Source: Cycas panzhihuaensis (taxonomy: Eukaryota > Cycadophyta). From it: 64,000 nucleotides of DNA. The notes beneath the pieces are model-generated. The model searched no databases. It was given only the letters and a program-made list of their open reading frames with translations, and was not told the origin of the DNA. Both the position numbers and the translations under genes were made by a program. Where the stretch lies: contig CM041465.1 in assembly GCA_023213395.1 (NCBI GenBank), forward strand, positions 16,244,001-16,308,000, in the 5' to 3' direction. Below are positions 11,621 through 23,220 of the stretch, piece after piece; the first letter of the stretch is position 1, and every line of letters starts with the position of its first letter.

Positions 11621-12200
11621 GCTTTATACTATGGCTGTGGGGATGTCCATGATGGATATGTTGAGAAGTTATCTAGAGTAATGCACTCTTCTCATAGAGA
11701 CTTTAGGGTTAGTTGACACTTTCGTTCATGCCTTGGGTGTTGCCCTAAGTTGCGAACCTATTAACTCGTTCGACCTTAAAGATCTCCCTCCAACCGGTGA
11801 AAGGGAATGTCAATGGCACTACCCCTTCACCATAACCATATACACATCTAAATTCACCATTCCAAGGACCATTGTAGATAATGGTTCTTCCATCAATGCT
11901 ATGCCCTTGTGCATCATGTAAGAGCTTGGCATATCAGCCCTCAAACTGGTCCCATAGCATTGTCAAGGCTACAATGGTAGCAAAAAGACACCCTAAGGGT
12001 TGGCTTCCATTCCCCTTACTTTCGAGGATAAAACTATCCTCACTGATATCGTAGTCCTTGATGTAGAGATGGACTAGAACCTCTTATTGGGACACCCATG
12101 GCTTGACCAAATGAGAGTCGTGTGCTCATCCCATTAGAGACAACTTAAATTCGTCTATGAGAGGCGAATGTAAGTTATTCCCTGGGAGCCTCCTCCCACC
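11621..12200 (+). pseudogene. Aspartic protease of element B
   Basis: The catalytic motif TIVDNGSSINAMP has its Asp-Asn-Gly at 11877-11885, and NLLLGHPWLDQ follows about 70 residues later, as in retroviral-type aspartic proteases (D-[TN]-G then an ILG-like motif). The enzyme would process the gag-pol polyprotein. Stops interrupt it after IM, LVP and TP. Upstream, the conserved lead-in SIIDELYTMAVGMSMMDMLRS is also present in C and D. Confidence 0.82.
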
Positions 12201-13198
12201 AAATAATCTTGTTAACCCCATCGAGTGGTTTGTGACTAGGTGAAGGGTGATAAGGGCCCATCCGCCCATGCTTTTGCTTACTCTATTGACATTCGTAATT
12301 CGCCTTGTTTGGAAGAAGGCCCTTCCCCTTCTTCCTTAAACCTTATTTGTTTCACCCCTATTAGTGTAGGAAGTTATGGGTACCTCTCTATTATTAGTGA
12401 TGATGAGTCTGATAATGAGAATGAGGACATCCCTCATACCATATCCCTCCTAAACATGAGTAGGATGCACTCTCCTTGTTTTAGGTCTTGGCCAGAAATC
12501 CTTTCCATCAATGATCCCAATCCTTCTCTCAAGCCACATGTCATTACTCCTGTCTCCTGCGTGATGTCTCATATCACCTCTCTTTCACTTTATCACCCTC
12601 CTCGAGTGATGAGATGAGGGAACCTCTTATCACCTATCACAAGAGGTCACTCTTTGACTCTTCTAAAGAGTCTTCTAATTACATTAAGTATTGGATAGAT
12701 TGTTATGGCCCTATCACTCCTTTTACTCCTCGCCCCTCATCTTCTTAGAGCATGATTATTGATGGGATAGATTACTTTAAGAATGATGAGGTCTTACTAG
12801 AGGACTTAGCAGGCTCTGCAACCAATCTCCCTCCTAGTCACTAAAAACTTGGTTACCAAAAGATCTTAGCTATCGGGTCTCCCTTAGCCAACCTAAACCC
12901 ATCTTCTTTTTCTTCACCCTCTCTTATCGACCAAGCCCCTCTTCACTTCAAGGAAGGGAATGCCATGTGTATGGGGGCAACCAAGGACATTATCCTTACT
13001 CCCAGTAAGTTCATCAAGGTGGGAGTAGAATGTTCCCCCAATGAAATAAAGGAATACACCCTTCTTTTCTAGGAATTTTGTGACGTCTTCATGTGGGACT
13101 GCTCTAACATGAAGGGAATAGACCCTTCTATCATCACCCACAACCTCACTACCATTCTCAACAATCACCCTGTGTGGAAAAAATAATGCCCTCTTCAT
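12201..13198 (+). pseudogene. Protease-RT linker of element B
   Basis: This low-complexity acidic and serine-rich linker is shared with C (34084-33100), with landmarks FTPISVGSYGYLSII and DDESDNENED. Its last part corresponds to the C segment MCMGATQDIVLAPDKIIKVGVECTP (split by stops here), which leads into RT. It has no known enzymatic domain. Confidence 0.7.
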
Positions 13199-13216
13199 CC
13201 TAAACTTTTAGCTCCC

Positions 13217-13970
13217 ATGAAGATGGAAGTTGAGAAACTCCTAGACGTGGGGTTAATCACTTCCATTAACTACCCCAAGTGGGTCTCGAATATCCTTCCT
13301 ATTACTAAAAAGAATGGGATAATTTGGATATACATTGATTTTTATGAAATTAATAATGCATGTCCTAAAGATAACTTTCCTCTTCCCTTCATCGATCAAA
13401 TCATTGATCAAATTGCTCGATTTGAATGTCCTTAATGGATAGCTTCTCTGGATATAACTAGATCTAGATTTCCCTTAAAGACCATCATAAAATAGAATTC
13501 ATGACTCCTTGGGGCACCTTTTCTTACAAAGCAATGCCCTTTGGACTTAAGAATGTAGGTGCCACTTATTAAAGGGTGATGTAATTTGTCTTTCATGATC
13601 TCATTAACAAAACTCTAGAGGTTTTCATAGATGACATGATGGGTCTCTTGCATATAAGGGCCCACCATCCTAGCAATTTGTGAACCATATTTACACGATG
13701 TCATAAATACCATGTAAGCATGAATCCTCTTAAATGCGTATTTTCCATAATAGTTGACAAACTCCTTGGTTTTCTTATTTCAAAACAAGGTATCCAAATT
13801 GATCTTGACAAAGTCAAGGCCATCCTTGACATGCCTTCTCCCAAGACCCAATGAAAAATCAAGTCGTTCTTAGGTAGATTAGGCTTCCTTAGGCATTTCT
13901 TGGAAAATTTTTCCATAAACATAAAACCCCTCACTAACCTGTTAAAGAAAGGGACCCTACCTGTTTGGTC
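13217..13970 (+). pseudogene. Reverse transcriptase, truncated, element B
   Basis: RT motifs appear in order: EKLLDVGLITSINYPKWVSN, NACPKDNFPLPFIDQII, a region matching YNQIQIS, TPWGTF.YKAMPFGLKNVGAT and the catalytic box FIDD at 13624-13635. They continue through LGFLISKQGIQID to FLGRLGFLRHFL. The sequence stops short of the RNase H tether where it meets A. Stops occur in several places. The catalytic box has Phe where Ty3 RTs usually have Tyr, as in C. Confidence 0.88.
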
Positions 13971-13975
13971 TCCAA

Positions 13976-14500
13976 AGATGCATGGGCATAACAACTAGGT
14001 AAAGTAGCAAGGTCAAAGGAAAGGGTATAAGCAAGTGAAGAAGCTACCATGGAAACTCCCAATGCATCAAATAAAAGTTGACTTTGCTTGGGGCAACACT
14101 TGAGCAAATCGATAACTGATATGCCTGCAAGAATGGTCTTTAATTCATCTACCAAAGAGAAAGATCCATCCTTTAAACTAGAAGGAATGGACCTAAACTT
14201 GATGGGATGGGGGGTACTAGAGTTAAAGAGTTAGGATTCCTTAGCATCAAATCATTAGATGATTTATATGGTCCTATACTCTTTGAAATCTCCACCATGT
14301 TTATGGTTCTCTTGGTACCACCACCTTTAGGAGGTGGACGAGGTTGATTGGTGTTTCTTCTTACTTGAATATTTATGGGAGTGGCAATCTTCTTTGACAA
14401 ATCAGAGCTTAAAGGTTGGTCTTTATTATCTTGTATCTGCTTCCTTTTGCCTTTATCTTCTTTACTAGTTTTCTTACTGTGTTCAGGTAATAGATCCTTT
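13976..14500 (-). pseudogene. Gag C-terminus to protease start, element A
   Basis: Minus-strand frames at 14400-14173 (with NIQVRRNTNQPRPPPKGGGT) and 14155-13934 (LLKCCPKQSQLLFDALGVSM) match A' 56180-56660. The frame is cut by B just before the protease catalytic region, so no protease active site remains in A. Confidence 0.8.
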
Positions 14501-14697
14501 TAGATCATTTGGTCTTGTGATGATTTAAAAGAATAATTTACTTGAGTGTTTATATTATGGACTACATTTTGAATGGTTTGGCACTCACTTCTATAATGTG
14601 TGTTAGTCTGATGATAGGAGCACCACTTTGTCTTTCTAGATGAAGAAGGATATGGGGGAGGAGCTTGCTTCTTCCTCCTCTTAGTCAAGTGAATCAC
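14500..14697 (-). pseudogene. Gag zinc-finger segment of element A
   Basis: KWCSYHQTNTHYRSEC gives C-x2-H-x4-H-x4-C, the CHHC zinc knuckle of plant Ty3/gypsy gag. A' has the same motif with the first His changed to Asn (56013-56062). It would bind the genomic RNA during packaging. Confidence 0.85.
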
Positions 14698-16103
14698 TTT
14701 GGTCTCTTGAGAGGATTAAGCAAGAGATATACCATCAATACATAACTTAGTGTTGATTGCATGCTTAAGTGATCTAATCGAAGAAGTAAGATGATCATAT
14801 GTAGGCTCAGGATGGGTAGCCTTCATAGGATGAACTAGATCTTTAGAAGGCATAGGTTTCCTAACCTTCTTAATACCTACTTATATTTCAAAAGTCTCTA
14901 ATACTAAACAGTAGTCAATTACTTCTTCATAAATTTGAGGATCAAGTTCTAAAACTTCCAAATGTATATGGGATCTCAACGCATTGGTAAATAGATCAAA
15001 TAGAAAACTAGGATCAAGGTATGAATGGCAAGCATGAACTTGATCTTGAAATCTCCTAATAAAATCTCTTGAAGTTTCATCAATGTTTTATTTAATTGTA
15101 AGCAAGGATTTGATGCCTGACTTGAACGGTCTTGCTACATCAAAATAGTTGATGAAAGAGCTAACTAGTTGTTGGAACGAGAGAATCAAATCTGAAGGAA
15201 GCCAATAAAACCACTTCAAAGCATCACCTTGAAGAGATTTTGGAAATAGATTCATCATAATATAATCATATGGTATAAAATTTATGTAGGCAAGTGCAAA
15301 TGCCTATATATAGGAGGCAAAGTCTTGAGATAAATCACCAAAAACTTAGGTAATTTAGGAAAGAATAGAGGCACATGTGATAACAAAACCTCATGCAGAA
15401 AGGGAGACTTCATATAGTCTAAGAAGGGTCTCCTTGGCCTCAACGTAGTAGGACATTGAGGTAAGGATGATGGATAAGGAATAGATGAATGCATAGGTTA
15501 TTATGATTTCGATTGTTGTGAAACACCATGAAGTGGAAGAGTAAAAGGAGGAACAAACCACACTATAGGATTAACCATAGAATTGGTTTGAGGTATGAAG
15601 TTTTGTGGGAAACTTAAATTATAGGTGTAGAAAGGGTTGGGTTGAGGGTTAGTCCTCAGAATATGTGAAGAAGATATGGGCCTAAAAGTCCCCAATAGTT
15701 GTGATTTCCCTGTTGAAGCATGTGAATGTAGTAATTGATCATGAAAAACATGCTGCAATGAGGAAATCATGTTAGATGCTCTAGGTGATGGTGGATGAGG
15801 CCTAACACCTTGAGATCTAATAGTATATGACATATAAAGGGGTACCTAAGTGGTAGAAGAAATAGAGTGTGATGAGGCAATCCTAGTGGAATACGACCAA
15901 ATGGGTCAAAAACTAGGTGAAGCCATAATCATTTGACTAGAAGTGGGTATGTGGATAGAGCCAAGAATGCCATAAGCCAGTTTGGTAGTATCACCTCTAT
16001 GAGTAAGAGGTATGGAATGGGAAGATTGATCCTGAACCTGCTGCCTAGGAGAGGGTTGACAAGGTTGTGAATGAGTTGATTTATGATCATCAACTTCTTC
16101 CAT
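14698..16103 (-). pseudogene. Gag N-terminal and capsid core of element A
   Basis: Minus-strand pieces in order are: MEEVDDHKSTHSQPC (16103), a serine/proline-rich part (15833-15501), RRPFLDYMKSPF (about 15430), then the capsid core with LKWFYWLPSD, INYFDVARPF and ETSRDFIRRFQDQ (about 15210-15030). The order is the same as in A' 40495-40931 plus 54969-55800. Stops and small indels break it. The capsid core is of Retrotrans_gag type but clearly different in sequence from B/C/D. Confidence 0.82.
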
Positions 16104-16654
16104 AAGTGGAGAATAAGGTCATGAAGAAGGTCTTAGTGAAGGAGGATGAGAGAGATGAGGGGACTGCATAGTTTCAGGTGGAGGGTCTACCTCAATTAAC
16201 TCATAGTCTTTACCTAAGGGATTAGTCTAGGTATGTTGTGATAAAGACGATATAGTATGAGTCTTTAGGTGAAATGGATCATGATAACCACACATGCATA
16301 GTGGGGTAGGGATCCTAGTAAGAATCGACTAAGGACAAGATGGATTTAATTAATTAGGAGGTGGTTCTTCCTATGGGAAAGTAAGATCCATAAAAGAAAG
16401 ATCAGTAGGATACTACAAAGGATCTAAATATCCCTACTCCATCGATATATTATATAGTTGTGCTAAATCTTTAGGAGGATAAACATATGCGTCATGTGCT
16501 TGAAACTCTAAGGATTTAACGTATGATGATGAAACGTCCTAACCAAGGTGTAATGGGTGCATTTAAGAATCAAGTAGCAGGCCTTGAAGTCTTAATGAGT
16601 GCCTAGGTGTAGGTATTGTAGTTTCCATAGTTTGACTTGAAGATAAATAGTGGC
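16104..16654 (-). other. Element A leader
   Basis: This is untranslated or undefined sequence between the primer site and the first gag frame. It matches A' 39961-40494 throughout. No gene is seen. Confidence 0.65.
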
Positions 16655-16672
16655 TCCCCAATAAGGTCACTA
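16655..16672 (-). other. Primer binding site of element A
   Basis: On the minus strand TAGTGACCTTATTGGGGA corresponds to TGGCGACCATACTGGGGA of B and C with substitutions, and to TAGTAACCATATTGGGGA of A'. Its position just inside the LTR supports a primer site for the same tRNA-Arg-like primer. Confidence 0.7.
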
Positions 16673-16673
16673 G

Positions 16674-19186
16674 AAAGATGGTGGTTCAAGGTTTGTCCCT
16701 AGTAAGATGATGGTATTCTAGGGGTGGGTCCTCAACAAGGCTACCAAAAGGATGGTCTGGGGCTTAAAGAAGATCCAATACAAAGCTTAAAAGAGACCTA
16801 AAGGACCATCTTTACCCAACTCCTAAGAAGGAGTCTTCACCTAGTAATGTCGTCTACCTTAGTGAGAGTGGGTACGATAAAAGGTGTGGATGTGAAATAG
16901 GGTGATAGAATCCACCCACCTACAAAACTTGAAGAAGGAGTTCTAAGTTCAGAGCCGCATTTATAATATCCTCAAGATCCTTCCGAGGGCCTCCTCTCTT
17001 ATAATCGATTCAACTTTTCAAGTTTTACTAAGATGTAGGAGAGGGTAAGCTAATGGAAACAATAGGTTATCTTATTTGGGTCTCTAGGTTTTGACATTAC
17101 TATAAAGGTGCAACGTTATGAGAGTAAGACAATATAGTCAAGGAAACCATAAGATTAAACTCATATCAATTATTTTTTTTTTTTGTTTAATAAAATCTCA
17201 AACAAATACACTAGAAACTATGCATACATGTCTTTTTTTTTTTAAGCAAATATACTAGAAACTATGCATGCAAGTAAGCAAACACACTAGAAAGTATGCA
17301 TGCAAGTCTTCTTTTGTTGCATGCAAGATAAAGGATGCACATGCAATATGCATGCAAGTCCTTTTTTATTGCATGTAAGATAAAGGATGCACCTGCAATA
17401 TGCACATAAGTCCTCTTTTGTTACATGCAAGATAAAGGATGCACATGCAACTATGAAGTGGCTTTCCTACATGCAACATGCATGATTCATTTTAAGAGAG
17501 ATGATGCTATGCAAACAAAATCTAAAAATATTCACACAATCTTTATACAAATTCCTTTTGAAAATAAATTAATCTACATGCAAGACTAGCTAATATGCTC
17601 TGACCTTGATGCATACAGCTAATTCTTTTAAAAAATGATGAAATAATGCATAGAAAGAGAGAATCTTAAAGGAAACTACTACTATTTTATGATGATTTTT
17701 AGACCTATGAAATAATGGACAAGTCATAAATCTAAATAATAATCATGCATTCAAGATCAATAAAAAGTTCTATCATGGTTGGAGTAGTAAGAGCTCTAAA
17801 CAAAATCCTTGAACCCCATATAAAAGCTGAAAATTAGCAATATTCCAATCAAATAACACAATCAACTTTTGATTCTCAAGATGTAAGAGCTAACTTGAAA
17901 ACAAAAGTGCATCCAATGATAGATGCAAAACCAATATTCCTTTCTTATTGTAAAGAGCACCTTAGAATGGCAGTTTTCTTTTCACTTAACTAACTTTTCC
18001 CACATACTTCCTTCAAAATAAGAGCAAAGAAGGAAGTAACAATAATCCAAAGAGGCCAAACAATACCAAACAAGAGTAGCAATCTGACTGAAATATAGGC
18101 TATTATGAGAGAGTTGAAAGGAGTAGCTAGATGTATGGTGGAGAGATGACCATGCCCCACCCTAGTCTACCCTTAAGGAACCCCAAAAAAGGTGGGTTTT
18201 TCAGCATATATTTTAATTCCAAAAGTCTAAACAATAATCCAACAACAATCAGCCAATGAAAAGAAATAATTCTGAGCTAAAATTACCTTCAAGACAATAT
18301 GAAATAAGCTTGAAAGCTAATAGGGAAGATCTTACCAAATCCAAAGAAGTTTGAAGCAAAAATTGATGAAGATCTAAAGAGATGAAATCTTAGACCATCA
18401 ACAATTAAGTAGTAGTAGCACAGCAGTAAAAGTTCTTTAAGATTTCACCTAATAACTTTAGAAAATCAAGTCTAAAAAGCACAGTAGCAATCCTCAAGAA
18501 TTCTCTAAGAAGTTAACAAAGAGCAAGAATCACTTCTTCCTCTCTAATTCTCAACTCTCTTCACTTCTTTCTCTCTCCCTCTATCCATTTCTCCATCTAT
18601 TAAAAACTATAATCAATAATCCTTTTATAACACTTTTGGAATATTGAAAGAATCAAATCCCACCAAATTTGGGTGGTGGCATGCAAAATTTTGGCATGCA
18701 AGTTGAGTTTTGCATGCATGCAGTCAAAAACATGAGATTAGTTAGGAGATAAAAATAACTCATTAAAAAGGTCAAAAAAATATTTTTATTGATAAATTAA
18801 GGTATAAATGACTTTATTAACGATGAGAGGGGCCCAAAACATAATGAAAATGATAAACACAAGCTCAAAAATAATAAAAAATTAGGTGAAATCAAGGATA
18901 AAAAATTTAAAAATAATAAACTTTGAAAGAAGCATGGGGTTAAGTTAGTCATAAGGAAAACTTTATTAACATAGTTTATGTCATCAGTGGAATGATAGGA
19001 ATACAAGCCATAACATCATTTATTATATTTTATCAATCAACAATCACACATCATTTCAACAAAATGAGGCCCAATCCATCAAGTAGAATTAACATACATT
19101 AATCACTACTAACAAACCCATATAACATGTATCAATTTACCAACATAATATAAATACAACTAAGGAGGCTGAGTTTTGGTGAAACA
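16674..19186 (-). repeat. 5' LTR of element A
   Basis: It is a full-length LTR of about 2.5 kb. Its first about 1.6 kb (minus-strand sense) match the partial LTR at 1-1617, and all of it matches A' 20830-23220 plus 39891-39941. The outer end is exact (TGTTTCACC at 19186). The inner end is uncertain by about 10 bp because no clear CA lies next to the primer site. TTATAAAAG near 18620-18630 (minus strand) is a TATA candidate. Confidence 0.87.
17270..17455. repeat. 52-bp tandem repeat in the A LTR
   Basis: The core AAGATAAAGGATGCAC starts at 17325, 17377 and 17429, a period of 52 bp, with partial units before the first. Units contain CATGCATG/CATGCAAG (RY-type) motifs. The A' LTR has only a trace of one unit near 22590-22700, so this is an expansion in A. 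Confidence 0.85.
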
Positions 19187-19550
19187 TATCTAACAGTCAT
19201 AAGTTTATTATAACTACTATTGATACTTTACTAAATAGAGCAAAGCCATTTTGTTAGTCATTGCTATTGGAAATATCATTGCTACACTCATTTTTTATCA
19301 TATCATTTGTAGATTTGGGGTACCAGACATTATTATGTAGCAAATTCCATATTACCCATAATTATTAACCCCTTATCAACCTCAAGCGAATGGCCAAGTT
19401 GAGGCCTTTAACATGACTTTAATTAAAGTTTTAGCTAAAATGGTCTCAACCTCTTATAGATATTGGCATGTTTAATTATTTCCAGTATTATGGGCTTATA
19501 GAACCTCAATTATGTTAGATAATGTGACAATAATATTTTGGAGCTAAAAT
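19187..19550 (+). pseudogene. Integrase fragment of an older A-type element
   Basis: The plus strand matches A' 60125-60480. It includes IICRFGVPD and, at about 19372-19413, YQPQANGQVEAFN with the catalytic Glu. About 50 bp around the second catalytic Asp (TDNGTSF in A') are missing. It is flanked on the left by the end of A, which inserted into it, and on the right by unassigned sequence and a copia LTR. It is too short and damaged to encode anything. Confidence 0.82.
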
Positions 19551-19635
19551 TTTGATAGTTTGGCAGTGCAGTTTGTCCTCGCAAAACTTCCTCAGGAGGA
19601 TCTAAGGGGGGTGGGGGCTCCCTTTGGTTGGGGGA
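19551..19635. other. Unassigned purine-rich stretch before the copia LTR
   Basis: It contains AAGGGGGGTGGGGGCTCCC and GGTTGGGGGA directly before TGTCAG. A G-rich tract there would be expected before a 3' LTR. Yet a primer site and gag follow the LTR, so the arrangement could be tandem LTR recombination or chance. Confidence 0.4.
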
Positions 19636-20164
19636 TGTCAGAATCCCCCACCTACAAAGAGGGGGTTCGAGGGTAATAGCCCCTAACTCAAAAAGCTAGC
19701 ACTAAAAAACATACTAAATTGTAAAAGGAATCGAGATCATTCACTCAAAATACCCTATATTCTATGGTTGAGATTTACTCCTTATATGACTCTCTCACAT
19801 AGCCCAATTTAGGGTGTTTTTTCATTATGTTGATGGTGTTTGATGTATTGTATGTATTGTGAGGAGTTAGGCTATTAATTATTGTTGTTGTGAGCATTCT
19901 ACTACATATTATATATATTTCTCCATTCTTTGATAATAAAGATCGATACCTTTCTTGTGTGGATGTTTTCCTAGCACACTTTTAGTGTTTTACCACGTTA
20001 TATTGGGTGTATATGTGATGCTTTGTCTTTATAATTTATTTATTATATTATCTCTAGTTTAAGAACTTGCATGTTAAATTTCAGTTTTAATTCCTATAAC
20101 TAGTTGCAAAATAGTTTAGATCTTGGTGGCAGTTTTTGGTTATTGGTACCTAGTTTTATCAACA
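19636..20164 (+). repeat. LTR of a Ty1/copia element (G)
   Basis: The segment begins TGTCAGAATCCCC and ends TATCAACA, followed two bases later by the copia primer site. At about 529 bp it fits a copia LTR. No second copy lies in the window, so the borders rest on TG/CA ends and the primer site alone. Confidence 0.72.
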
Positions 20165-20166
20165 AG

Positions 20167-20180
20167 TGGTATCAAAGCCA
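20167..20180 (+). other. Copia primer binding site (initiator tRNA-Met type)
   Basis: TGGTATCAAAGCCA differs by one base from TGGTATCAGAGC, the standard Ty1/copia primer site complementary to initiator tRNA-Met. It is preceded by CAACAAG, as is usual in plants. Confidence 0.88.
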
Positions 20181-20264
20181 CTTTTATTTTTACAGCGAGA
20201 TTGTGAAGGTTTTGGTGTCAGTTTTTTTTTCTACACTAAATGATAAAATTAGCAAATGCAAAGT

Positions 20265-20829
20265 TTTAGGTGAATAAATTCAATGCCAAGAACAACTTTG
20301 AGTTGTGGAAGTTGAAAGCATATGATGTTCTAGTATAATAAGGTTTGTATAGAGCTCTTGTAATTAAATCGAAGAAACCCACAGGGATTGATGGTGATGA
20401 ATGGGATTATATAGATAAAAGGGCTCTTAGCATAATATAATTATGCTTGGCAGATGAAGTTCTATTTAACATCATATGGGAGTAGATAATAGTAGGATTA
20501 TGGACTCAGTTGGAAGGCTTGTACATGACTAAATCAATGACGAATTAAATCTACTTAAAGAGGTAGTTGTACTCATTGTGAATGAAGGAAGGTACAAAAA
20601 TTACAGATCATTTAAATATTTTCAATACTCTTATTTGCTAGTTGGCTAGTATCCATGTCACAATTAAGGATGAGGACAAGGCTATTACCTTATTATGTTC
20701 ATTATCAGAATCCTAGGATAATATTGTTACCTTAATTAGTTTTAGCACTACAGATGAATTAGACTATGATTTTGTTATGAGTGCTTTGCTGATAGAAGAA
20801 GTGAGGAGAAATTCCAATCTTAAAACCTC
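20265..20829 (+). pseudogene. Copia gag, 5' part, interrupted by element A'
   Basis: The plus-strand frame reads FNAKNNFELWKLKAYDVL, then ADEVLFNI, LWTQLEGLYMTKS, IKDEDKAITLLCSLSES and MSALLIEEVRRN. This is the characteristic order of plant Ty1/copia gag (UBN2/DUF4219 type). Many TAA/TAG stops occur. The reading is cut at 20829 where the A' LTR starts; the remainder should lie beyond A' outside the window. The host-side target duplication of A' would be ACCTC (20825-20829). Confidence 0.88.
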
Positions 20830-23220
20830 TGTTTCACCAAAACTTTGCCTCTTTAGTTGTATTTAGATTATGCTAGTAAATTGATGCATGCTTATGGTTG
20901 TATTGATGATGATTGATGTATGTTGATTCTATTTGATGGATTAGGCCTTGTTTTATTGAAATCATACGTGATTATTAACTGATAAAATATAATGAATGAT
21001 GATATGGCTTGTATTCCTATTATTCCACCGATGACGTAAACTATAGTATTAAAGTTTTCTTTTATGACCAACTTAACCCTATTCTTCTTTCAAAGTTCAT
21101 TGCTTTTATCTTATTTTTAAGATTTCACCTACATTTTCATTATTTATCACCTTTTGGGCCTATGCTTAATGCATTTCACCTCATTCTAGGCTTATTTACT
21201 CTATGATGAATTCATTTTTGTGACTGGAAACTCACTAAATATCAATTTTTGTTATTTTTTGATTAAGTTCTCACTTTATTAAAATCGCATTTTTCACTCT
21301 ATCAAAAACATGACCGATTAAATTTTTAGAATAAAATCACGTTTTTGGTAGGTGAAAAATGTGACTGATCATGTTTTTCACTATTATGCAAAAGAAAATT
21401 AGGGCAATGCACTAAAATTTTACATGTCACCACCCAGATTTGATGGGATTTAGTCCTCTCGATGCCCAGAAGTGTTAAGAGAGTCAGTGTGGATTGGAAT
21501 TAGAGGAGAAGAAGTAATTCTTAGTCTAATGTGATGAGATTTTGTGAAGTTTATTGAGAATACGTAAGGACTACTACTGTGACTTTGAAGACTTGATTTT
21601 CTGAAGTCTATTGGGTGAAATCTCAAAGAAGTTTTATTATTATATTGCTTTTACTTAATTGTTGATAGTCTAAACTTCTATTTTCTTAGATCTTCATCAA
21701 TTTTTTGCTTCAAACTTCTCTTCATTTAGTAAGATATTTTCTATTAGATTTCAAGCTTGTTTCATAGAGTTTTGAAGGTAACTTTGGCTTAGAATTATTT
21801 CTTTTCATTAGCTGATTAATGTCATACTTCCATTTAGACTTTTGTTACTAAAATTATATATTAAAATTCCACCCTTTGTGGGGTTCCTTAAGGATAGACT
21901 AGGGTGTGGCATGGTCATCTCTGCACCATACATCTAGCTACTCCTTTCCACTCTCTCATAACAGCCTATATTTTAGTTGGATTACCATTCTTATTTGGCA
22001 TTGTTTAGCTCTTGTTTGGCCTCTTTTTAGATTGTTGATACTTCCTTCTTTACTCTTATTTTGAAGGAAAATGTGTGGAAAAGTTAGTCAAGTGAAAAGG
22101 GAACTGCCATTTTGAGGCACTTTTTACAATAAGAAAGGAATACTTGTCTTATATCTATCATTGTATGCACTTTTATTTTCAAGTTGGATCTTTTATCTTG
22201 AGAACCAAAAGTTGATGGTGTTGTTTGGTTGGAGCATTTCTAATTTTTATCTTTCATATTAGGTTCAAGTATTCCTTTTAGAGCTTTCACTACTCCAATC
22301 GTGATAGAACCTTTAATTGGTCTTGCATGGATGATTATTATTCAGATTTATGACTTGTTCATCATCTCATAGGCCTAAAAATTATTAGTAAATAATAGTA
22401 GTTTCCTTTAAGAATCTCTCTTTTTATATATCATTTCATCGCTTTTAAAAGAATTAGTTGCATGCATCAAGGTTGGAGCATATTAACTAGTGTTGCATGT
22501 TGATTAATCTCTTTTAATAAGAAATTTACATAAGGATCATGTGTTTATTTTCAGATTTTGAGTAATATCATCTCTTTTAAAGTAAAGTATGCATGTAGGA
22601 AAGCTATCTCATAGTTGCATGTGCATATTTTATTTTTTAAAAACCAAAAAAACCAAAAAAAGAAAAAAAAAAATAATAACAAAAGGACTTACATGCATAG
22701 TTTCTACTTTGTTTGTTTGTGACTTTATTATAAAAAGCAAAAACAAAAAAGAGATTAATGTGAGGTTGATATTGTGGTTTCTTTAATTGTATTATCTTAC
22801 TTTCTTGGTTTTGCATCTTTGCAATAATATCAAGACCTAGAAACCTAAATAAGACAAGCTATTATTTCCATTAGCTTACCCTCTCCTACATCTTAGTAAA
22901 ACTTAAAACATTGAAATGATTACAGGAGAGGAATCCCTAGGAAGGAAATTGAAGATATTATAAGTATGGCTCCAAAATTAGAACTCTTTCATCAAGTCAT
23001 ATAGGTTAGTGGATTCTATCACCCCATTTTATATCCACACCTTTCGTTGTACCCACTCTCACTTAGGTTGGTGGCACTACTAGATGAAGACTCCTCCTTA
23101 GGAGTTAGGCAAAGATGGTCCTTTAGGTCTTTTTTTGAGCTTTGTATTAGATCTTCCCAAAGCCCAGACCATCTTTCTAGCAGTCTTGCTAAGGATCCAA
23201 CCCAAGACCCCCTAGAACAC
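20830..23220 (+). repeat. 5' LTR of element A', first part
   Basis: It is the inverted copy of the A LTR, beginning TGTTTCACCAAAACT. It is complete except for its last about 50 bp, which lie at 39891-39941 beyond element C. The TATA candidate of the A LTRs is degraded here (GTGTTAAGAGAG near 21465). An A-rich stretch lies at 22640-22680. Confidence 0.9.

Larger units (their letters stand above)
5593..13970 (+). mobile_element. Element B: 5' part of a C/D-family Ty3/gypsy retrotransposon inserted in A
   Basis: It has a 5' LTR, a tRNA-Arg-like primer site, gag, protease and the first half of RT on the plus strand, in the opposite orientation to A. The sequence then passes at about 13968-13980 straight into A gag-protease sequence on the other strand. 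There is no RNase H, integrase, 3' LTR or second target duplication. The most economical reading is insertion into A followed by a deletion that took the 3' half of B plus about 1 kb of A (equivalent to A' 56660-57730, the protease region). Confidence 0.85.
1..19186 (-). mobile_element. Element A: Ty3/gypsy (Tat-like) LTR retrotransposon, internally deleted, interrupted by B
   Basis: The sequences at 1-1617 and about 16674-19186 are direct copies of one LTR. Between them on the minus strand lie a primer site, gag remnants, part of the gag-pol linker, a second RNase H and a repeat-rich 3' region. The right end is sharp at 19186, where the minus strand begins TGTTTCACC, and the sequence beyond it is an unrelated integrase fragment. 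The left end lies outside the window, so the target duplication (expected TATCT, 19187-19191) cannot be tested. Compared with its relative A', this copy lacks RT, RNase H and integrase (junction near 5109). Element B sits between 5593 and about 13970 and replaces about 1 kb of A. Assignment to the Tat/Ogre group rests on the tRNA-Arg-like primer site and the downstream RNase H. Confidence 0.88.

Noticed and set aside
13701-13994. Minus-strand frame across the B RT end
   Set aside because: It is antisense to recognisable RT motifs (FLGRLGFLRHFL) and crosses the B/A junction, so it cannot be a conserved gene.
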